From contig NZ_CP053084.1 of NCBI RefSeq assembly GCF_013004065.1, positions 1,054,001-1,118,000 of the forward strand: a stretch of 64,000 bases of DNA, given 5' to 3'. This stretch comes from Limnobacter sp. SAORIC-580 (lineage in GTDB: Bacteria > Pseudomonadota > Gammaproteobacteria > Burkholderiales > Burkholderiaceae_B). Numbering within the stretch: position 1 is the stretch's first letter; the number at the start of each line of letters is the position of its first letter. The translations under genes were made by a program, and so were the position numbers. Below are positions 17,836 through 28,900 of the stretch, in pieces. Below the pieces are notes generated by a model. It ran no database searches. It was not told the DNA's origin and saw only the letters and a list, made by a program, of their open reading frames with translations.

Positions 17836-18327
17836 ATGACCCCTACCACTGATCTTTGCGATGCCAACGAGGACAAAATTGCCGCAGGCACTTTGCGTGT
17901 TGTTGAGCCGATGTTTCAAAGTTGGGGCATGAAAAGCAGTTTTATGGGGCAAGCCCACACTTTGAAAGTATTTGAAGACAACTCACTGGTGCGCAGCGCC
18001 CTTGAAAAAGACGGGCAGGGCAAAGTATTGGTGGTCGATGGCGGTGGAAGCATGCGTTGCGCCCTGGTGGGCGGCAACTTGGGCATGCTGGCTGAGAAAA
18101 ACAATTGGGCGGGCATTGTGGTGTATGGCTGCGTGCGCGACACCCTGGAGCTGGATGAATGTGATGTGGGAATTCGTGCCTTGGCTGCGCACCCCATGAA
18201 AAGCCAGAAGCGAGGCATTGGTCATGAGAACATCGAAGTGGCCTTGAGTTTCACCACTGTGCGCCCCGGCAATTGGGTGTATGCGGATGAGGACGGTGTT
18301 TTGATTTCAGAAACAGCCTTGAGCTAA
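17836..18327 (+). CDS. RraA family protein
   Basis: A 163-aa RraA-like protein. The family includes the RNase E inhibitor RraA and 4-hydroxy-4-methyl-2-oxoglutarate/oxaloacetate aldolases, which share one fold. The shared motifs are visible: '[24 protein letters not shown]' and '[35 protein letters not shown]', including the R-D pair used for substrate and metal binding in the aldolases. The C-terminus '[15 protein letters not shown]' is also typical. Sequence alone does not decide between RNase regulator and aldolase. Its stop is only 5 bases from the stop of the convergent next gene. Confidence 0.88.
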   Translation: MTPTTDLCDANEDKIAAGTLRVVEPMFQSWGMKSSFMGQAHTLKVFEDNSLVRSALEKDGQGKVLVVDGGGSMRCALVGGNLGMLAEKNNWAGIVVYGCVRDTLELDECDVGIRALAAHPMKSQKRGIGHENIEVALSFTTVRPGNWVYADEDGVLISETALS

Positions 18328-18332
18328 TTGTT

Positions 18333-18782
18333 TCAGGACAGGTCTCCGGTCAAAAAATTTGGTGGCCTTGTTTCATCGGTTTGAATCAACGAAGTTCGAC
18401 TTATCCGAATGGCGCCAGTGCCAGAAACTATTGATATTTCATCGTAGCCTTTTTTCACGATGGGCAGCGTGCCATAAGTTTTTACCAGCGAATCAACGAT
18501 TTCATTGGTGCTTTTGTCCACGCCGGCCGTCACGCACAAGAATTTGCTGGGATTCGGGATCAGTTGATAAATTCGATCAACTGATTCTTTAATCTTGTGC
18601 AATTGATCCGGTTGTATGTGAGCCACCAAGGCCTTGCCATCGGACTCGCGCCACAAGGCCAGGCCCACGCAAAGCGCGCACCCTGTAGTGCCAATCCGAA
18701 CTGAATGGTTGTGGTTCGCGGCAGATGAGATCAAGCCATATTGGTTCTGACCAACCATGTGGGATGGAAGCGAGCGAGTCAT
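18333..18782 (-). CDS. Small protein with a CheD/CNF-like Cys-His signature
   Basis: A 149-aa protein I do not recognise as a whole. Residues 28-56, beginning 'VRIGTTGCALCVGLALW' and ending 'VAHIQ', resemble the catalytic region of CheD and related cysteine deamidases: a Gly-Cys turn (C35) after a strand, a hydrophobic strand, then His (H55) about 20 residues later, compared with 17 in CheD. The rest has alternating strand and helix character ('KFLCVTAGVDKSTNEIVDSLVKTYG'). No signal peptide or membrane helix is seen. If the reading is right it could be a protein-glutamine deamidase, but the similarity is short. It lies alone between the rraA-like gene and aceA. Confidence 0.55.
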   Translation of the reverse strand: MTRSLPSHMVGQNQYGLISSAANHNHSVRIGTTGCALCVGLALWRESDGKALVAHIQPDQLHKIKESVDRIYQLIPNPSKFLCVTAGVDKSTNEIVDSLVKTYGTLPIVKKGYDEISIVSGTGAIRISRTSLIQTDETRPPNFLTGDLS

Positions 18783-19141
18783 GTGGATGTCCGTTGGTTG
18801 TTTTTTTTGAGTGGTTCGGCAAGGCCAAAATGTTCACACGAACCATTTTTAGTAGGTTGCGCCGCATGATTTAGAGTGGGTACTCTTTTTCATTTAGAGA
18901 AAAAGTATTTCACATCGTGATTAATTTAACGTAAGTAATTGATTTTAAACAATACGAAAAAAAGTCTTGTATAAGATATAACTCTTGTTGCTCTGCGAAA
19001 TGATCTGTAAGATACGGCTCATCACCTGATCGACACCACTTGCCCAAGTGATACCCGCGAAGCTGCACCCGCAGGGCACCGCAAGTAGGCCATCAAGCGA
19101 ACCGTTTTCTTTTTTCTCTATTGCCTTCTGAGGACATCACT
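18783..19141. promoter_or_regulatory. Regulatory region and leader upstream of aceA
   Basis: These 359 bases carry no gene. The first half is AT-rich. TCTTGTATAAGA at 18965-18976 is an imperfect palindrome overlapping a possible -10 box (TATAAC, 18977-18982), a plausible operator for acetate or fatty-acid control. Further down, CACTTG/CAAGTG near 19035-19050 forms a small hairpin in what would be a leader of about 150 bases. No clear -35 element is visible, which suits an activator-dependent promoter. GAGG precedes the aceA ATG. Confidence 0.4.
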
Positions 19142-20458
19142 ATGAAATCTTTTGACCAACAGGTTCAAGAACTCAACAAAGACTGGGAAACCAACCCACG
19201 CTGGAAGCTGGTAAAGCGCGGCTACAAGGCCGAAGACGTGGTACGTCTGCGTGGTTCACTGCAGCCAGAATACACACTGGCCAAGCGCGGTGCTGAAAAG
19301 CTGTGGGAAAAAGTAAACGGCACAGCCAAAAAGGGCTATGTAAACGCTTTTGGCGCGATCACTGCTGGCCAGGCCATGCAGCAAGCCAAAGCTGGTCTGG
19401 AAGCCGTTTACCTGTCAGGCTGGCAAGTTGCTGCTGACGGCAACAGCTCCGAGACAATGTACCCAGACCAGTCTTTGTATGCATACGACTCTGTGCCAAA
19501 AATGGTTCGTCGTATCAACAACACATTCCAGCGCGCTGACGAAATTCAGTGGAAAAACATTTGCGACGGCAAAATGAAAGCTGAAGACGCAATCGACTAC
19601 TTCCTGCCCATCGTTGCTGACGGTGAAGCTGGTTTCGGCGGTGTACTGAATGCTTACGAACTGATGAAGAACATGATTGCTGCGGGTGCAGCTGGTGTTC
19701 ACTTCGAAGACCAATTGGCCGCTGTGAAGAAGTGTGGTCACATGGGTGGCAAGGTGTTGGTTCCAACCGCTGAAGCGATCCAGAAGTTGATTTCTGCTCG
19801 TTTGGCAGCCGACGTAATGGGTGTTCCTTCAATCGTTCTGGCCCGTACAGACGCTGAAGCCGCCAACCTGTTGACTTCCGATTTCGACGAAAACGACAAG
19901 CCATTCCTGACTGGCGAGCGCACTCCTGAAGGCTTCTACCGCGTGAAAAACGGTCTGGAACAGGCCATCAGCCGTGGTATCGCATACGCACCTTATGCTG
20001 ACTTGGTGTGGTGTGAAACAGGCACGCCCGACATCGGTTTTGCCCGTGAGTTCGCGCAAGCCGTTCTGGAAAAGAACCCAGGCAAGCTGTTGAGCTACAA
20101 CTGCTCACCCTCTTTCAACTGGAAGAAGAACCTGAACGACAGCCAAATCGCTTCCTTCCAGGAAGACCTGTCTGCCTTGGGTTACAAGTACCAATTCATC
20201 ACATTGGCCGGTATCCACGTCAACTGGTACAACACATTCAAGTTCGCAAACGCCTACGCTCAAGGCGAAGGCATGAAGCATTATGTCAATATGGTTCAAG
20301 AACCTGAGTTTGCAGCACGCGAACAGGGTTATACTTTCGTATCTCACCAGCAGGAAGTTGGCGCAGGCTACTTCGATGATGTAACCACTGTGATCCAGGG
20401 TGGTGCTTCTTCAGTAACAGCCTTGAAAGGCTCTACAGAAGAAGAACAGTTCCACTGA
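19142..20458 (+). CDS. aceA: Isocitrate lyase
   Basis: Isocitrate lyase splits isocitrate into glyoxylate and succinate, the first step of the glyoxylate shunt used on acetate or fatty acids. The 438-aa protein carries the catalytic signature '[14 protein letters not shown]', the N-terminal '[22 protein letters not shown]', and '[15 protein letters not shown]'. ATG at 19142 follows GAGG; the frame is open to 19121 but the added residues are not conserved. Codon use looks strongly biased, as in highly expressed genes. Malate synthase is not in this window. Two terminator-like hairpins follow. Confidence 0.96.
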   Translation: MKSFDQQVQELNKDWETNPRWKLVKRGYKAEDVVRLRGSLQPEYTLAKRGAEKLWEKVNGTAKKGYVNAFGAITAGQAMQQAKAGLEAVYLSGWQVAADGNSSETMYPDQSLYAYDSVPKMVRRINNTFQRADEIQWKNICDGKMKAEDAIDYFLPIVADGEAGFGGVLNAYELMKNMIAAGAAGVHFEDQLAAVKKCGHMGGKVLVPTAEAIQKLISARLAADVMGVPSIVLARTDAEAANLLTSDFDENDKPFLTGERTPEGFYRVKNGLEQAISRGIAYAPYADLVWCETGTPDIGFAREFAQAVLEKNPGKLLSYNCSPSFNWKKNLNDSQIASFQEDLSALGYKYQFITLAGIHVNWYNTFKFANAYAQGEGMKHYVNMVQEPEFAAREQGYTFVSHQQEVGAGYFDDVTTVIQGGASSVTALKGSTEEEQFH

Positions 20459-20585
20459 TTTGCTGGTTGAACTGAATTTGTCGGCAATCTTGGCAGTCTC
20501 CCACCCCAAGAGGGGTGGATAGATTGACCGACTGAGGGGGAGAGGAGACAAGCTCAAAAAATCAATTCAAGAGTATTTTTCCCCT

Positions 20586-20656
20586 TGCTGGGCCTTTACA
20601 AAAGGCCCAACAGCGAGTGCTGAAGCCCGGTAAGAAACTTGCCGGGCTTTTTATTT
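20586..20656. terminator. Tandem terminator hairpins after aceA
   Basis: GGGCCTTT (20590-20597) pairs with AAAGGCCC (20601-20608). A second stem, 20623-20634 with 20638-20649 (AAGCCCGG/CCGGGCTT at its base), is followed by TTTTTATTT. The second stem overlaps the stop of the convergent chemoreceptor gene and probably serves both directions. Another hairpin, CCACCCC/GGGGTGG, lies at 20501-20518. Confidence 0.8.
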
Positions 20657-22273
20657 GAATGTACTGATCGCATGCACAAGCACATTCGATACGGATTGAA
20701 GTTGCTGTGCTACCCGGGTGTTGTTTTGTGCAGCTTGGGTATTTTCTTCGGTCATTCTCGCCACTTTCTCCACACTTTGGCTAATCTGTACACTCACCTG
20801 CGACTGTTCCCTCATGGACACGGCAATGGTTGAAATTGCGTCTGAAACCCGTTCAGAATGGTTTTTGATGTCCAGGATAGTCATGTTCACTTGATTGGCC
20901 TGGCTCAAGCCAGCCTGAACCAGTTTCACAGAATTACCCATACTGCCGACCGCACCTTGAGTCATGCGTTGAATGTCATAGATCATGTCCGAGATCCGAT
21001 GCGTTGCGGTCTTGGTTTGTTCTGCAAGTTTTCGAACCTCGTCCGCAACCACTGCGAATCCACGGCCCTGGTCCCCGGCTCTGGCAGCTTCAATGGCTGC
21101 ATTCAAGGCCAGCAGGTTCGTGTGTTCAGCTATTTCAGTGATGGTTGAAATGATTTCTGAAATATCATTCGAACGTGCCTCGAGTGTTTGTACTGTCAAT
21201 GCGCTTTCATCAACCGAGTGGGCGATTCGTTCAATTCCACCCACGACCATTTTCAAAGTGGCAATGCCATTTTCAGCAGCATTTCTAGCAGTGTGTGCCG
21301 TGTCGCTGGCCTGAGAAGTATTCTCCGAGATGTGCGAAATGCTGACGGTGAGTTCTTCAACTGCCGCAGCCATGGTCGAAGTGGCCTCGGCTTGTTCGTC
21401 ACTGGACTTGGCCATGGACTGCGACAGGCTAGACACCTGATTTGAGTTGTCATCCAGTTCCTGTGCTGATTGGCGAATGCCGTTGATCAATACCCGAAGA
21501 TTATTCTGGGCTTTGGATATCTCTTGCAACAGTGTGTCGATTTCATCTTTGCCTTGAGTGTGAACGGTGCGCCCAAGCTGACCGTTTGCCAATTCCCGAA
21601 TATGCTGGTTTGCTTTGGCGAGTTTGGTTCTGAGCAATTTCCCAAGGCGAAGCATGATCATGACACCCGCGAGCAAGGACAAGACAACCACTGAACCTAC
21701 CGCCCACAGAGAACTGGTGTAGGTTTGAACAGACTGGGCAGTGCGATTCTCAAGCATGGTTTTTTCGGCAGATTCAACCTGATCCAGCAAGGCCTGCATT
21801 TTATCCATGATGGGCTTGCCAGACATGGCTGCAAAGATGTCCAGAAAATCAGCCTGATCAAGTTCACCCTTGTCCAGGCTTTGACGCAGTTTGATGGTTT
21901 CATCGATCGAAAAAGTCAGCCATGGCGAATAGAGGGTTTGCAATTCCTCAACCCAGACGAATGATTCTGGCAGTTCATTTTTGCGTTTTGACAGATAAGC
22001 AAGTTCTTCCTGATAGCGTTTTTTGCCAAATTGGTATGTCGACAAATAGGAGTCATCGCCAGTCAGCAAGTATCCCCGTTGGCCCGATTCAATGAAAACC
22101 AGACTCTCACGAATGGTGCTGACATGTTGCAGTGTTTTGAAACTGTCGGTGTTGTTCAGCCCACTGACTTGAATGCGTTGCATGTTCCACAAGCCCAAGC
22201 CCCCTCCAATGGCGACGCAAACGATCAACAAGGCGAAGCCCAATACTATTTTTGACTGTATGGTTTGAAGCAT
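20651..22273 (-). CDS. Methyl-accepting chemotaxis protein with CHASE3-type sensor
   Basis: A 540-aa transmembrane chemoreceptor. TM1 (about 8-28) is followed by a periplasmic domain with the CHASE3 signature '[21 protein letters not shown]', TM2 (about 188-208, '[21 protein letters not shown]'), HAMP, and a cytoplasmic signalling domain with the conserved hairpin tip '[41 protein letters not shown]'-type sequence. AGGAA precedes the ATG. The signal it senses is unknown. It is a clear paralogue of the receptor at 24212-25840, sharing 'SGKPIMDKM' in the sensor and the same overall plan, with a YbaL-type antiporter between them. Confidence 0.93.
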   Translation of the reverse strand: MLQTIQSKIVLGFALLIVCVAIGGGLGLWNMQRIQVSGLNNTDSFKTLQHVSTIRESLVFIESGQRGYLLTGDDSYLSTYQFGKKRYQEELAYLSKRKNELPESFVWVEELQTLYSPWLTFSIDETIKLRQSLDKGELDQADFLDIFAAMSGKPIMDKMQALLDQVESAEKTMLENRTAQSVQTYTSSLWAVGSVVVLSLLAGVMIMLRLGKLLRTKLAKANQHIRELANGQLGRTVHTQGKDEIDTLLQEISKAQNNLRVLINGIRQSAQELDDNSNQVSSLSQSMAKSSDEQAEATSTMAAAVEELTVSISHISENTSQASDTAHTARNAAENGIATLKMVVGGIERIAHSVDESALTVQTLEARSNDISEIISTITEIAEHTNLLALNAAIEAARAGDQGRGFAVVADEVRKLAEQTKTATHRISDMIYDIQRMTQGAVGSMGNSVKLVQAGLSQANQVNMTILDIKNHSERVSDAISTIAVSMREQSQVSVQISQSVEKVARMTEENTQAAQNNTRVAQQLQSVSNVLVHAISTFK

Positions 22274-22339
22274 CGAAATTCCTGAATGACAAAGATTGAA
22301 ATTTTGTCAATTATCAGCAGTTCGGTTGACTTTCAAAAC

Positions 22340-22377
22340 CTTGAAATGCGGGGTGGTTCTGAACCCCGCAATTCAAG
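22340..22377 (-). terminator. Long hairpin after the antiporter gene
   Basis: A stem of about 15 bp, CTTGAA.TGCGGGGT at 22340-22354 pairing with ACCCCGCA.TTCAAG at 22363-22377, has one mismatched base and an 8-base loop. On the minus strand the stem is followed by GTTTTG, so it is a plausible terminator of ybaL, before the next leftward gene. Confidence 0.5.
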
Positions 22378-22406
22378 CAAATTCACGAATTTGAAACAAA
22401 AATCAA

Positions 22407-24104
22407 TTAGGCGTTTGAAGGCTCTGGCCGGGTTTTGATGAGGTCGTGAACAATGGCGTCGCTCAATGTGTCTTCCCAGCGGTATACATGTACATCGGGC
22501 AGGGCACCCAGCATTTGTTTTTCCTCTTTCGAGTACGCCTGCACAAAAATCTGAATTGCCGGGTTCAGCATTTTGGCGTTTTCGATCATCTGGCTCAGCC
22601 CCGGGGTATCGCCAGTGGCAATAACAAGGCTATTTGCATTGGTGGTGTGCGCTTGAACCAGGGTCACCGGGTCTGCATATTCGCCAGACACGGCAGCCTG
22701 TCCATTCTTTCTCAGTTTGGCCACTACTTCACGGCTGGTGTCGACAATCACCAACGGTACATTTTTCTTCTTTAGTGATTTCGCAATTTTTTTGCTCAGT
22801 TCGGTGTGCCCCACCAGCACCACGTGTTTACCAAGGTACTTGCCATCCGTTTGCTCAGGCAGTTCTTCCATTGTGTGGCTGCGCGCATTCAAATTGCGAA
22901 CCCATTGAAACCGTTTCACCATGCCATCGTTCAGTTTCGGGATTAAAGAGAACACCACCGGGTTCAGGGCAATCGACAAGATTGCACCCGACACCACCAG
23001 GCTTTGCACTTGAAGATCCACCAGCCCCAGGTACAAACCAAGTCCAATCAGGATGAATGAGAACTCGCCAATTTGTGCAAGGCTGGCCGCAATGACCAAG
23101 GCGCTCTTGAGGGGGTATTTGAACAGCAGCACCAGTGCTCCGGCGGCCAGCGATTTGCCCAGCACGATGATGGCTACCACAGCGAGTACGCGCAGGGGAT
23201 ATTCCAGAATAACGTCGAATTGAAACAGCATGCCCACTGACACAAAGAACAGCACAGCAAATGCGTCTCGCAAAGGCAGGGATTCCTCTGCTGCACGGTG
23301 GCTGAGTTCCGATTCCCGCATTACCATGCCGGCGAAGAAGGCGCCGAGTGCAAAAGACACATCGAACAGCCCTGCGGCAACGAAAGCCAAGCTGATGGCC
23401 AGTGCAATGACTGAGAGTGTGAACAATTCACGGGAGCCTGTTTTCGCAATGTGCCAAAGCATCCAGGGAATAACACGCTTGCCCACAACCAGCATCAAAC
23501 CCACGAAAAGCGCCACCTTCACCAAGGTGAAACCGATGTCGAAGATCAGATTGGTTTCCGGGTCCAGGGTTCCGCCTTTCAACAAACCTGCCAGTGGCGG
23601 AAGCAAAACCAGAATCAGTACCATGGCCAGGTCTTCAACCACCAGCCAACCCACTGCAATTTGACCGTTTGCACTTGTTAGCATGCCGCGGGCTTCCAGG
23701 GCTTTTAGCAACACCACCGTGCTGGCCACCGACAAAGCTAGGCCAAACACCAGGCTCTGGCCCATGGGCCAATCCCAGAAATAGGCCACTCCCATGCCCA
23801 GTAGCGTTGCAGCCGTCATTTGAACGATGGCGCCCGGCACGGCAATCTTCTTCACGGCCAGCAAATCATTGAGCGAAAAGTGCATGCCCACACCGAACAT
23901 CAGCAGCATCACACCGACTTCGGCCAATTGATTGGTTAGTGCGGGGTCCGCTACAAAGCCAGGGGTGGCTGGGCCAATCAGGAATCCGGCAACCAAATAA
24001 CCCAACAAGGCGGGAGCCTTTAGTTTTTCTGCGATAAAACCGAAGATGAGCGCAAGGCCAAAACCAAATGCCAGGGTGGCAATCAGGGAAACGTCATGGG
24101 GCAT
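22407..24104 (-). CDS. ybaL: YbaL-type monovalent cation:proton antiporter
   Basis: A CPA2-family K+(or Na+)/H+ antiporter of 565 aa. About a dozen hydrophobic helices fill residues 1-390, with the conserved 'GYLVAGFLIGPATPGFV', 'LMFGVGMHFSLNDLL' and 'SVASTVVLLKALE' typical of KefB/YbaL proteins, and 'SFALGAFFAGMVMRESELSHRAAEESLPLRDAFAVLFFVSVGMLF'-type sequence. A cytoplasmic TrkA-N nucleotide-binding domain (about 415-530, 'KHVVLVGHTELSKKIAKSL') regulates transport. Similarity to E. coli YbaL extends over the whole length. It is flanked by two paralogous chemoreceptors, which is unusual. Confidence 0.92.
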   Translation of the reverse strand: MPHDVSLIATLAFGFGLALIFGFIAEKLKAPALLGYLVAGFLIGPATPGFVADPALTNQLAEVGVMLLMFGVGMHFSLNDLLAVKKIAVPGAIVQMTAATLLGMGVAYFWDWPMGQSLVFGLALSVASTVVLLKALEARGMLTSANGQIAVGWLVVEDLAMVLILVLLPPLAGLLKGGTLDPETNLIFDIGFTLVKVALFVGLMLVVGKRVIPWMLWHIAKTGSRELFTLSVIALAISLAFVAAGLFDVSFALGAFFAGMVMRESELSHRAAEESLPLRDAFAVLFFVSVGMLFQFDVILEYPLRVLAVVAIIVLGKSLAAGALVLLFKYPLKSALVIAASLAQIGEFSFILIGLGLYLGLVDLQVQSLVVSGAILSIALNPVVFSLIPKLNDGMVKRFQWVRNLNARSHTMEELPEQTDGKYLGKHVVLVGHTELSKKIAKSLKKKNVPLVIVDTSREVVAKLRKNGQAAVSGEYADPVTLVQAHTTNANSLVIATGDTPGLSQMIENAKMLNPAIQIFVQAYSKEEKQMLGALPDVHVYRWEDTLSDAIVHDLIKTRPEPSNA

Positions 24105-24211
24105 GATGGGGGTATTCCAAATAGTATTGTTCTAATGATAACAAGTGCGTATGGAACGCACTTGATTCATAGACAAAGACTTTGCCCCAAAGTTGCGTAG
24201 AGGAATGCGGC

Positions 24212-25840
24212 TTATTCTGTTTTGAATACTTTGACCGCATTCATCATCGATTGCGACACGCCAGACAAATGTGCAGCCACCTGTGTATTCTGCTGCGCGG
24301 CGGCTGTATTTTCTTCCGTCATCTGTGCAACACGCTCTACGTTGCGGCTGATCTCGATGCTGACATTCGATTGCTCTTTCATGGACACCGCAATCGCTGC
24401 AATCGCCTCTGAAACCCGATCCGAGTCAGACTTGATTTTCTGGATGGTTGTATTCACCACATCGGCTTGGTTAATTCCTTCCTGTACCAGTTGTACCGAA
24501 GTATCCATGGACTTCACTGCGCCTTGTGTGATGTTTTGAATTTCAAATACCATGCTGGAAATTCGGTCGGTGGATCCCTTGGTTTGTTCAGCCAGTTTGC
24601 GTACCTCATCCGCCACCACGGCAAAGCCCCGACCCTGTTCACCTGCCCGGGCAGCTTCGATGGCCGCATTCAATGCCAGCAGATTGGTGCGGTCAGCAAT
24701 CTCGGTGATCGTGGATACGATTTCCGAAATGTCTGCCGATTGTTTCTCCAGTGTTTGAACCGCTTGCGCACTGGTTTCTACGGCCTGTGCAATTCGCTGA
24801 ATGCCTGCAACCACCTCACCCAAAGTCACCATGCCATTGTCGGCCGATTCGCGTGCCGCATTGGCGGTGGCTGTTGCGTCGTTTGAATTCTCGGAAATTT
24901 GAGAAATACTGACGGTCAATTCTTCAACCGCAGCAGCCATCGACGAAGTGGCGTCGGCTTGTTCCACACCCGCATTGGCCATGGTTGTTGAAGACTCTTG
25001 AACTTGTGTTGCGCTGCTGCTGAGCTCAAGTGCCGATTGGCGGATGCCATCAATCAATTTTTTCAGGTTGCCCTGTGCTGTGGCCAAGGCGGCCAGCAAT
25101 TGGTCTACCTCATCCTTATTTTGGTGTTGGATGGGGCTGTTCAATTCACCATTGGCCAAAGCATTGATGTGTTTGCCTGCAGTGCCCAATTTGTTTTGAA
25201 GCAGCTTAACCAGACTGATGGTGGCAAAAACGCCCACCACGAAGCTTGCAATCAAGGCCGCTGCCACTGACCACAAGGCTGTTTGATATGTTGCCTGAGC
25301 CGCTTGTGTGCGAGTTTTCAGCAAATTCAGCTCTTCTTGTTCAATCTGCCCAATCAGCTCGCGCATTTTGTCCATGATGGGTTTGCCAGACAAGGCGATG
25401 AACCGGTTCATGAACTCGGTCTGGTCGATCTCTTGATTGTTCAGCGATTGGCGCAACTCAATGGTCTTCTCGATTGAAAGATTCAGCCAGTTCGAATACA
25501 TCTCCCGCAGTTGCTTAAGTCTTTCGGTTTGTGCACGATTGTCTGAAGTGAGTTTGATCGCTGCTGCAAAGTGCGTGTCGATTTCTTTTTTGCCCTCGGT
25601 GTAGGGCTCAAGGTAGGTGGGATATCCAGTGACCAGAAACCCGCGTTGCCCGGTTTCAATATTGGTCATGTTTTCCCGAATAAGGCCAACTTCCCGCAGC
25701 ACTTCGTGGGTGTGCTCGTTGGCCTGAGCCCCATCCATTATTTCTTTGGCGTTAATCAACCCGAGCGCACCTGTCAGCAGGCCCAGGGCAATCACGAGAG
25801 CGAAGCCAAATCCCAGTTTGGCACGTATGGTATTGAACAT
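24212..25840 (-). CDS. Methyl-accepting chemotaxis protein with CHASE3-type sensor, paralogue 2
   Basis: A 542-aa chemoreceptor built like its neighbour: TM1 (about 6-28), a periplasmic CHASE3-type domain with '[21 protein letters not shown]' spread over the signature, TM2 (about 190-212), HAMP ('[15 protein letters not shown]') and a signalling domain ending 'AVKVFKTE'. The hairpin tip is again of the class '[20 protein letters not shown]'. I chose ATG at 25840 because AGGAAG stands just upstream; the frame is open to 25891. The tandem arrangement with the receptor at 20651-22273 suggests duplication, with the antiporter gene between the copies. Confidence 0.93.
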   Translation of the reverse strand: MFNTIRAKLGFGFALVIALGLLTGALGLINAKEIMDGAQANEHTHEVLREVGLIRENMTNIETGQRGFLVTGYPTYLEPYTEGKKEIDTHFAAAIKLTSDNRAQTERLKQLREMYSNWLNLSIEKTIELRQSLNNQEIDQTEFMNRFIALSGKPIMDKMRELIGQIEQEELNLLKTRTQAAQATYQTALWSVAAALIASFVVGVFATISLVKLLQNKLGTAGKHINALANGELNSPIQHQNKDEVDQLLAALATAQGNLKKLIDGIRQSALELSSSATQVQESSTTMANAGVEQADATSSMAAAVEELTVSISQISENSNDATATANAARESADNGMVTLGEVVAGIQRIAQAVETSAQAVQTLEKQSADISEIVSTITEIADRTNLLALNAAIEAARAGEQGRGFAVVADEVRKLAEQTKGSTDRISSMVFEIQNITQGAVKSMDTSVQLVQEGINQADVVNTTIQKIKSDSDRVSEAIAAIAVSMKEQSNVSIEISRNVERVAQMTEENTAAAQQNTQVAAHLSGVSQSMMNAVKVFKTE

Positions 25841-25949
25841 GGCACTTCCTTTGTGGTGGTTTGCTTGTTGTAGTTCAGCAAGTATCACCAATGTTCACAA
25901 AGTGAAGTATCTCTAGTTTTGGGGGATTCCCCTTTTGAGTGTTTTGATA

Positions 25950-28900
25950 TTAAAGCGATTTTGTGGATTGTTGCCCTTGAATATCCAGCAGTATCCGAAT
26001 CAGGGTCTCTTTCTTGAATGGTTTGATGACGTGCTCGCACATGCCCGCATTCAGAATGTCCATTCGATCCTGTTCGCTGGCTGATGCAGTCACAGCAACA
26101 ATGGGTGGTGCCGCATTGCCCAGTTCTTCAAGAATCCTGGCAGTGGCTTCATAGCCGTCCATTTCCGGCATTTGCAGGTCCATCAACACCATGTCGTACC
26201 GTTCAGAAACGCACGCTTGCACGGCCTCCTTGCCGTTTTCCGCCAGGTGTACCTGCGCACCCCATTTTTTCAACATCTCCGAGGCCACCATGCGGTTCAG
26301 TTTGTGGTCATCCACCACCAGCACACGCTTGTTCAACATCGGTGGAACTGCTGGTCCAGTGTCAGCGGGTGCTGCCAGCGTTTGCAATTTCAAGGCCTGC
26401 TGGTCTTCAGCCCTGATCTTGAATTCCGGCTCAACGCAATTGACCGTGAAATGGAAAGTTGTACCCACACCGGGCGTGCTCTCCACCCAAATTCGACCAC
26501 CCATCAGTTCTACCAGATTCTTGCAGATCGACAGGCCCAGTCCGGCCCCGCCGTAGCGGCGCGATGAACTGTCATCCACCTGGCTGAAAGGCTTGAACAG
26601 CGCTTCACATTGCTCCTTGTTCATGCCTATGCCGCTGTCTTTCACACTGAATTGAAGTTGCTTGCCATCGGCTACGCTTTGTACCTGCAAATGAATACGT
26701 CCTTTCTCTGTGAATTTCAGAGCATTGGACAACAGGTTGTTCAGAATTTGTGCCAAGCGAAGGCGATCGCCTTTCAGGCTGACTGGGCAGTTTGCATCTT
26801 TGGTGCAGTACAACTGAATCGCTTTTTCTTCTGCACGGTAAGCAAATAAATCGGTGGCCTTGCTAAGGACCTGGTCCAGCAGAAAACGATTGTGGCTCAG
26901 TTCCAGCTTATTGGCTTCAACCCTTGAAATATCCAGAATATCGTTCAAAACGTTCAGCAATACATCAGCAGCAGAGCCAATTTTGCTGAGATAGTCGCGT
27001 TGTTTGGCCTGCAGGTCGGTGTCTTCCAGCAATTGCAGCAAGCCCATGATCGCATTCATGGGCGTGCGAATTTCATGACTCATATTGGCCAAAAATGCAC
27101 CTTTGGCCTTGCTTGCTGCTTCAGCTTGTTGGGTGCGCTCGGTCAACACATGGTTAATTCGTTCAAGTTCACGTTGTTGCGCCTTGAAGTCGGTAATGTT
27201 GGTTGAAATCGAGAAAAAGCCTTCAACCTTGCCGTACAGTACATCCGGAATCAAATGCACCAACATGTCGGCATAGCCGCCAGAGGGCAGTGGTTTTCTG
27301 CGTTCGAAACGCTGCTTTTCGCCTTTCAGTACGCCCAGCACATAGTGGTGGTCATGAATAAACAGTTCTTCACCCAGCACCTTGCGCATGTGTTGCCCAC
27401 GCATTTTGTCTGCTGGAATGCTCGACCATTTTTCATGGTTGCGGTTGGCAAAATGGCAACGCAAGTCAGTGCTCCAGTACGACACCAATCCCGGTAAGCA
27501 TTCAGACAGGGTTCGCAGAAAATGTTCCCGCTCAATCAGGGTTGCCTCATTGCGCTTACGTTCAGATATGTCCTGGATTTGGGAAATAAAGTAGATCACC
27601 CGGCCTTTGTCATTGCGTACAGCCGACACCGAAAGATGCACCCACACCACATGTCCTTCCTTGTGTATGTAGCGTTTTTCAAGTTGGTAGTTGTGGCGGC
27701 GTCCCTTCAGTACATCGCGTACCAGGTGGGTGTGTTGCATGGTGTCTTGCGGGTGGGTAATCGCATCAAAACTAAAGCCCAGCAACTCCTCTTCGCTGTA
27801 TCCCAGAATTTCTGACAATGCCTTGTTGACTTGCAGGAATTGACCTTTGAAGTCCAGCATTGCCATGCCAATTGCCGCCCATTCAAACGAGGAACGGAAT
27901 CGGGCTTCTGCCTCGCGCAAGGCATCTTCAAATTGGCGTTGTACAGTCACATCCACATTCACCCCAATCATTCTGAAAGGAATTCCTTTGGCGTTTCTGT
28001 GGGTTTTTGCACGGGCTTGTATGTGGCGAATACGCCCGTCACTTGCCCTGCGAATGTTGAAGTTGAATTGAAATGTGTCCTGGTTCTTCGAGGCCTCGAG
28101 CAACACGGTGCCCAGTTTATTGACATCCTCTGGAAGCACGTAACTCAGCCACTCTTTGTAGGACACCAGTTCCTGTTCATCTTTTACGCCGTAAATTTTG
28201 CGCATGGCGCTGTCCCAGCGAATGAACTTGTCCTGAATGTTATATTCCCAAACTCCAATACCTGCACTCTCGGTGGCCAATTGAAAGCGTTCGTCGTTGA
28301 ATTGCTGGTCAGCCTTGGCTTTTTCTTTCGCCAAAACCTGTTGAACCTGATAGGTCATGCTGGCCTTCACCATCAGCACTGCCAGTATGCAAAAGGCCAG
28401 GTAACCCAGAAAAAGGCTAATGGTTTGTTCTCGCCACTGGGCTTTCATGGGCGCCGCATCGGCCCAGGTGATCAGGTACAGGGGAATGGGCGTATTTAAC
28501 TGGTCGGAATTTGCCAGTGACAGGCTTGCGAAATAATGGTCTTTGAACAAGCCGTGTTCAATCAAATTGCTTGCCGCCTGCGTTTGGTCTGCCAGCGTCC
28601 GGAGGGACTCGAAATAAGGCAATTGTTTGCCCACAATTTTTTTGAACTCAGGTTGCACAAGTAGCACCGTGCCATCTTTAAAGGCAATACCGCTGCGCAT
28701 GTGTTCGCCCAGTTGAAGCGAGGCCACTTTGCGCTCCAGGTACCGTGCATTGAGTCTGCCTTGAATTACACCCAGCATTTCGCCTTGCGCGTCTTTAACC
28801 TGGTAGTTGATCACCAGCACCAACTGGCCGTTGGCATTGAAAGAGTTTGAAAAGGATACGAGCCTTTCGTTGTGCAAAAGTCTTGCATTGGGTGTGAAAG

